Origin: CAYSXS01 sp043817345
GTDB lineage: Bacteria > Patescibacteriota > Patescibacteriia > UBA2196
Direction of reading: 5' to 3'
DNA: 28,397 nt
Assembly (NCBI GenBank): GCA_043817345.1
Contig: JBDRGZ010000028.1
Location: forward strand, 1 to 28,397
A model generated the notes under the pieces. The model was not told the DNA's origin. It saw nothing but the letters and a program-made list of their open reading frames with translations, and searched no databases. This document shows positions 27,790-28,397 of the stretch, in pieces (positions within the stretch are counted from its first letter, which is position 1; every line of letters starts with the position of its first letter). The position numbers and the translations under genes were made by a program.

Positions 27790-28397
27790 TTAAATATATA
27801 GATATTCTTGTAAATATTGATTTGGGCTTTTACCATTTAACGAACAGTGTTGTAGGTTGTTGTAATACATATTCCATAATCTAATCTTGTACTTTAATTC
27901 ACCTAATGTTTTAAATCCAACTCTATCATAAAACTTTTCTTGATCACTTCTATGACTTCTTTCTACTCTTCCATTCTGAGCAGGCTTGCCTGGATCAATT
28001 AGATAATGTTCAATACCTAAAGTATTACACAAAATATCTAAATTATGAAGCCTTGGATTAAAAGGATCAGAACTTTTAAGATAACCAGTGTATCTGTTAG
28101 TAAAACAAGACCCATTGTCTGTCTTAATAGCTTTGATTTCAAAAGGTGCTACCTTAATTAATTCTTCTAAAAACTGTATTGCACTATTGTTTCCAATATC
28201 ATCATATATCTTTAGATATCTCCATCTAGAAGCACAATCAATAGCTGTAAATTGATAGTATTGCCTGTTATTAAGTCTTTTGGGTACATATTTTACATCT
28301 ACCTCAACAAGTTCACCTAGTTTTAACAAAGCTTTAACGTATTTGTATTTAATCTTTCTTATCCTGTATTTTTTAGTTAATCCTTCATTCTTAATTA
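27790..28397 (-). CDS. IS transposase, DDE integrase core (IS3/IS481-like), 5' end cut by window
   Basis: The frame stays open through the window edge (reads KNEGLTKKYRIRKIKYKYVK before the TTG at 28329), so the N-terminal HTH part is missing. The rve integrase core shows the catalytic Asp of LVEVDVKYVP, the second Asp in AIKTDNGSCF and Glu in NGRVERSHRS, followed by LWNMYYNNLQHCSLNGKSPN typical of IS3/IS481-type enzymes. The element end probably lies between its stop and the radical SAM gene (about 27771-27789), where TGTCGGTCTCTAATTAATTA occurs; the other end is outside the window. Confidence 0.9.
   Translation of the reverse strand, partial: IKNEGLTKKYRIRKIKYKYVKALLKLGELVEVDVKYVPKRLNNRQYYQFTAIDCASRWRYLKIYDDIGNNSAIQFLEELIKVAPFEIKAIKTDNGSCFTNRYTGYLKSSDPFNPRLHNLDILCNTLGIEHYLIDPGKPAQNGRVERSHRSDQEKFYDRVGFKTLGELKYKIRLWNMYYNNLQHCSLNGKSPNQYLQEYLYI

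Overview
The window looks like chromosome from a Candidate Phyla Radiation (Patescibacteria) bacterium. It is AT-rich and densely packed with small housekeeping genes using the standard code. The ribosomal run rpsF-ssb-rpsR is followed by efp, with no rplI (bL9). bS6 carries a charged C-terminal extension and NusA has an acidic insertion. Few genes have a Shine-Dalgarno; most start codons sit in contexts such as ACATATG or AAACTATG. Phylum placement is inferred from these features, not from a tree.

Layout. 1-1563: end of a large serine recombinase running into the 3' end of tRNA-Glu, probably the edge of an integrated element lying to the left. 1654-6876 (+): khpA, ychF, rpsF-ssb-rpsR-efp, and apt overlapping mtnP. 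6893-10861 (-): ftsK, a RodZ-like gene and recA. 10910-12924 (+): rpmF-nusB, rnc and a small membrane protein. 13004-14123 (-): a two-gene module of a MerR-type HTH fused to a GHKL ATPase plus a STAS-like protein, with a consensus promoter and three copies of one 12-bp repeat. It lies between the small membrane gene and a decayed copy of that gene's 3' end. 14332-16092 (-): tRNA-Gly, a DUF167 gene, an inositol-monophosphatase-family gene and a toxin-antitoxin pair under a palindromic promoter. 16098-20282 (-): nfo, a NUDIX gene, nusA with a terminator in its leader, yraN and a TrmB-family regulator. 20400-25253: a small membrane protein, a PIN toxin pair, a membrane protein, a methyltransferase, rnhB, and trxB behind a second TrmB regulator whose divergent promoters carry matching operators.

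25254-26453 is about 1.2 kb without a convincing gene but rich in structure: six palindromes differing from the classical parS site mainly in the central two bases, a duplicated block with DnaA-box-like 9-mers, two 78-bp tandem repeats, a promoter-terminator pair, a MITE-like hairpin and several large inverted repeats. 26454-28397 (-) looks acquired: a B12-binding-type radical SAM gene with unusual cysteine spacing, beside an IS transposase cut by the window edge.

The strongest leads are the parS-like cluster, the HTH-GHKL/STAS-like module with its repeat operators, the TrmB dual-operator divergent promoter, the terminator in the nusA leader, and at least six promoters whose -10 lies so close to the ATG that the mRNAs should be leaderless.
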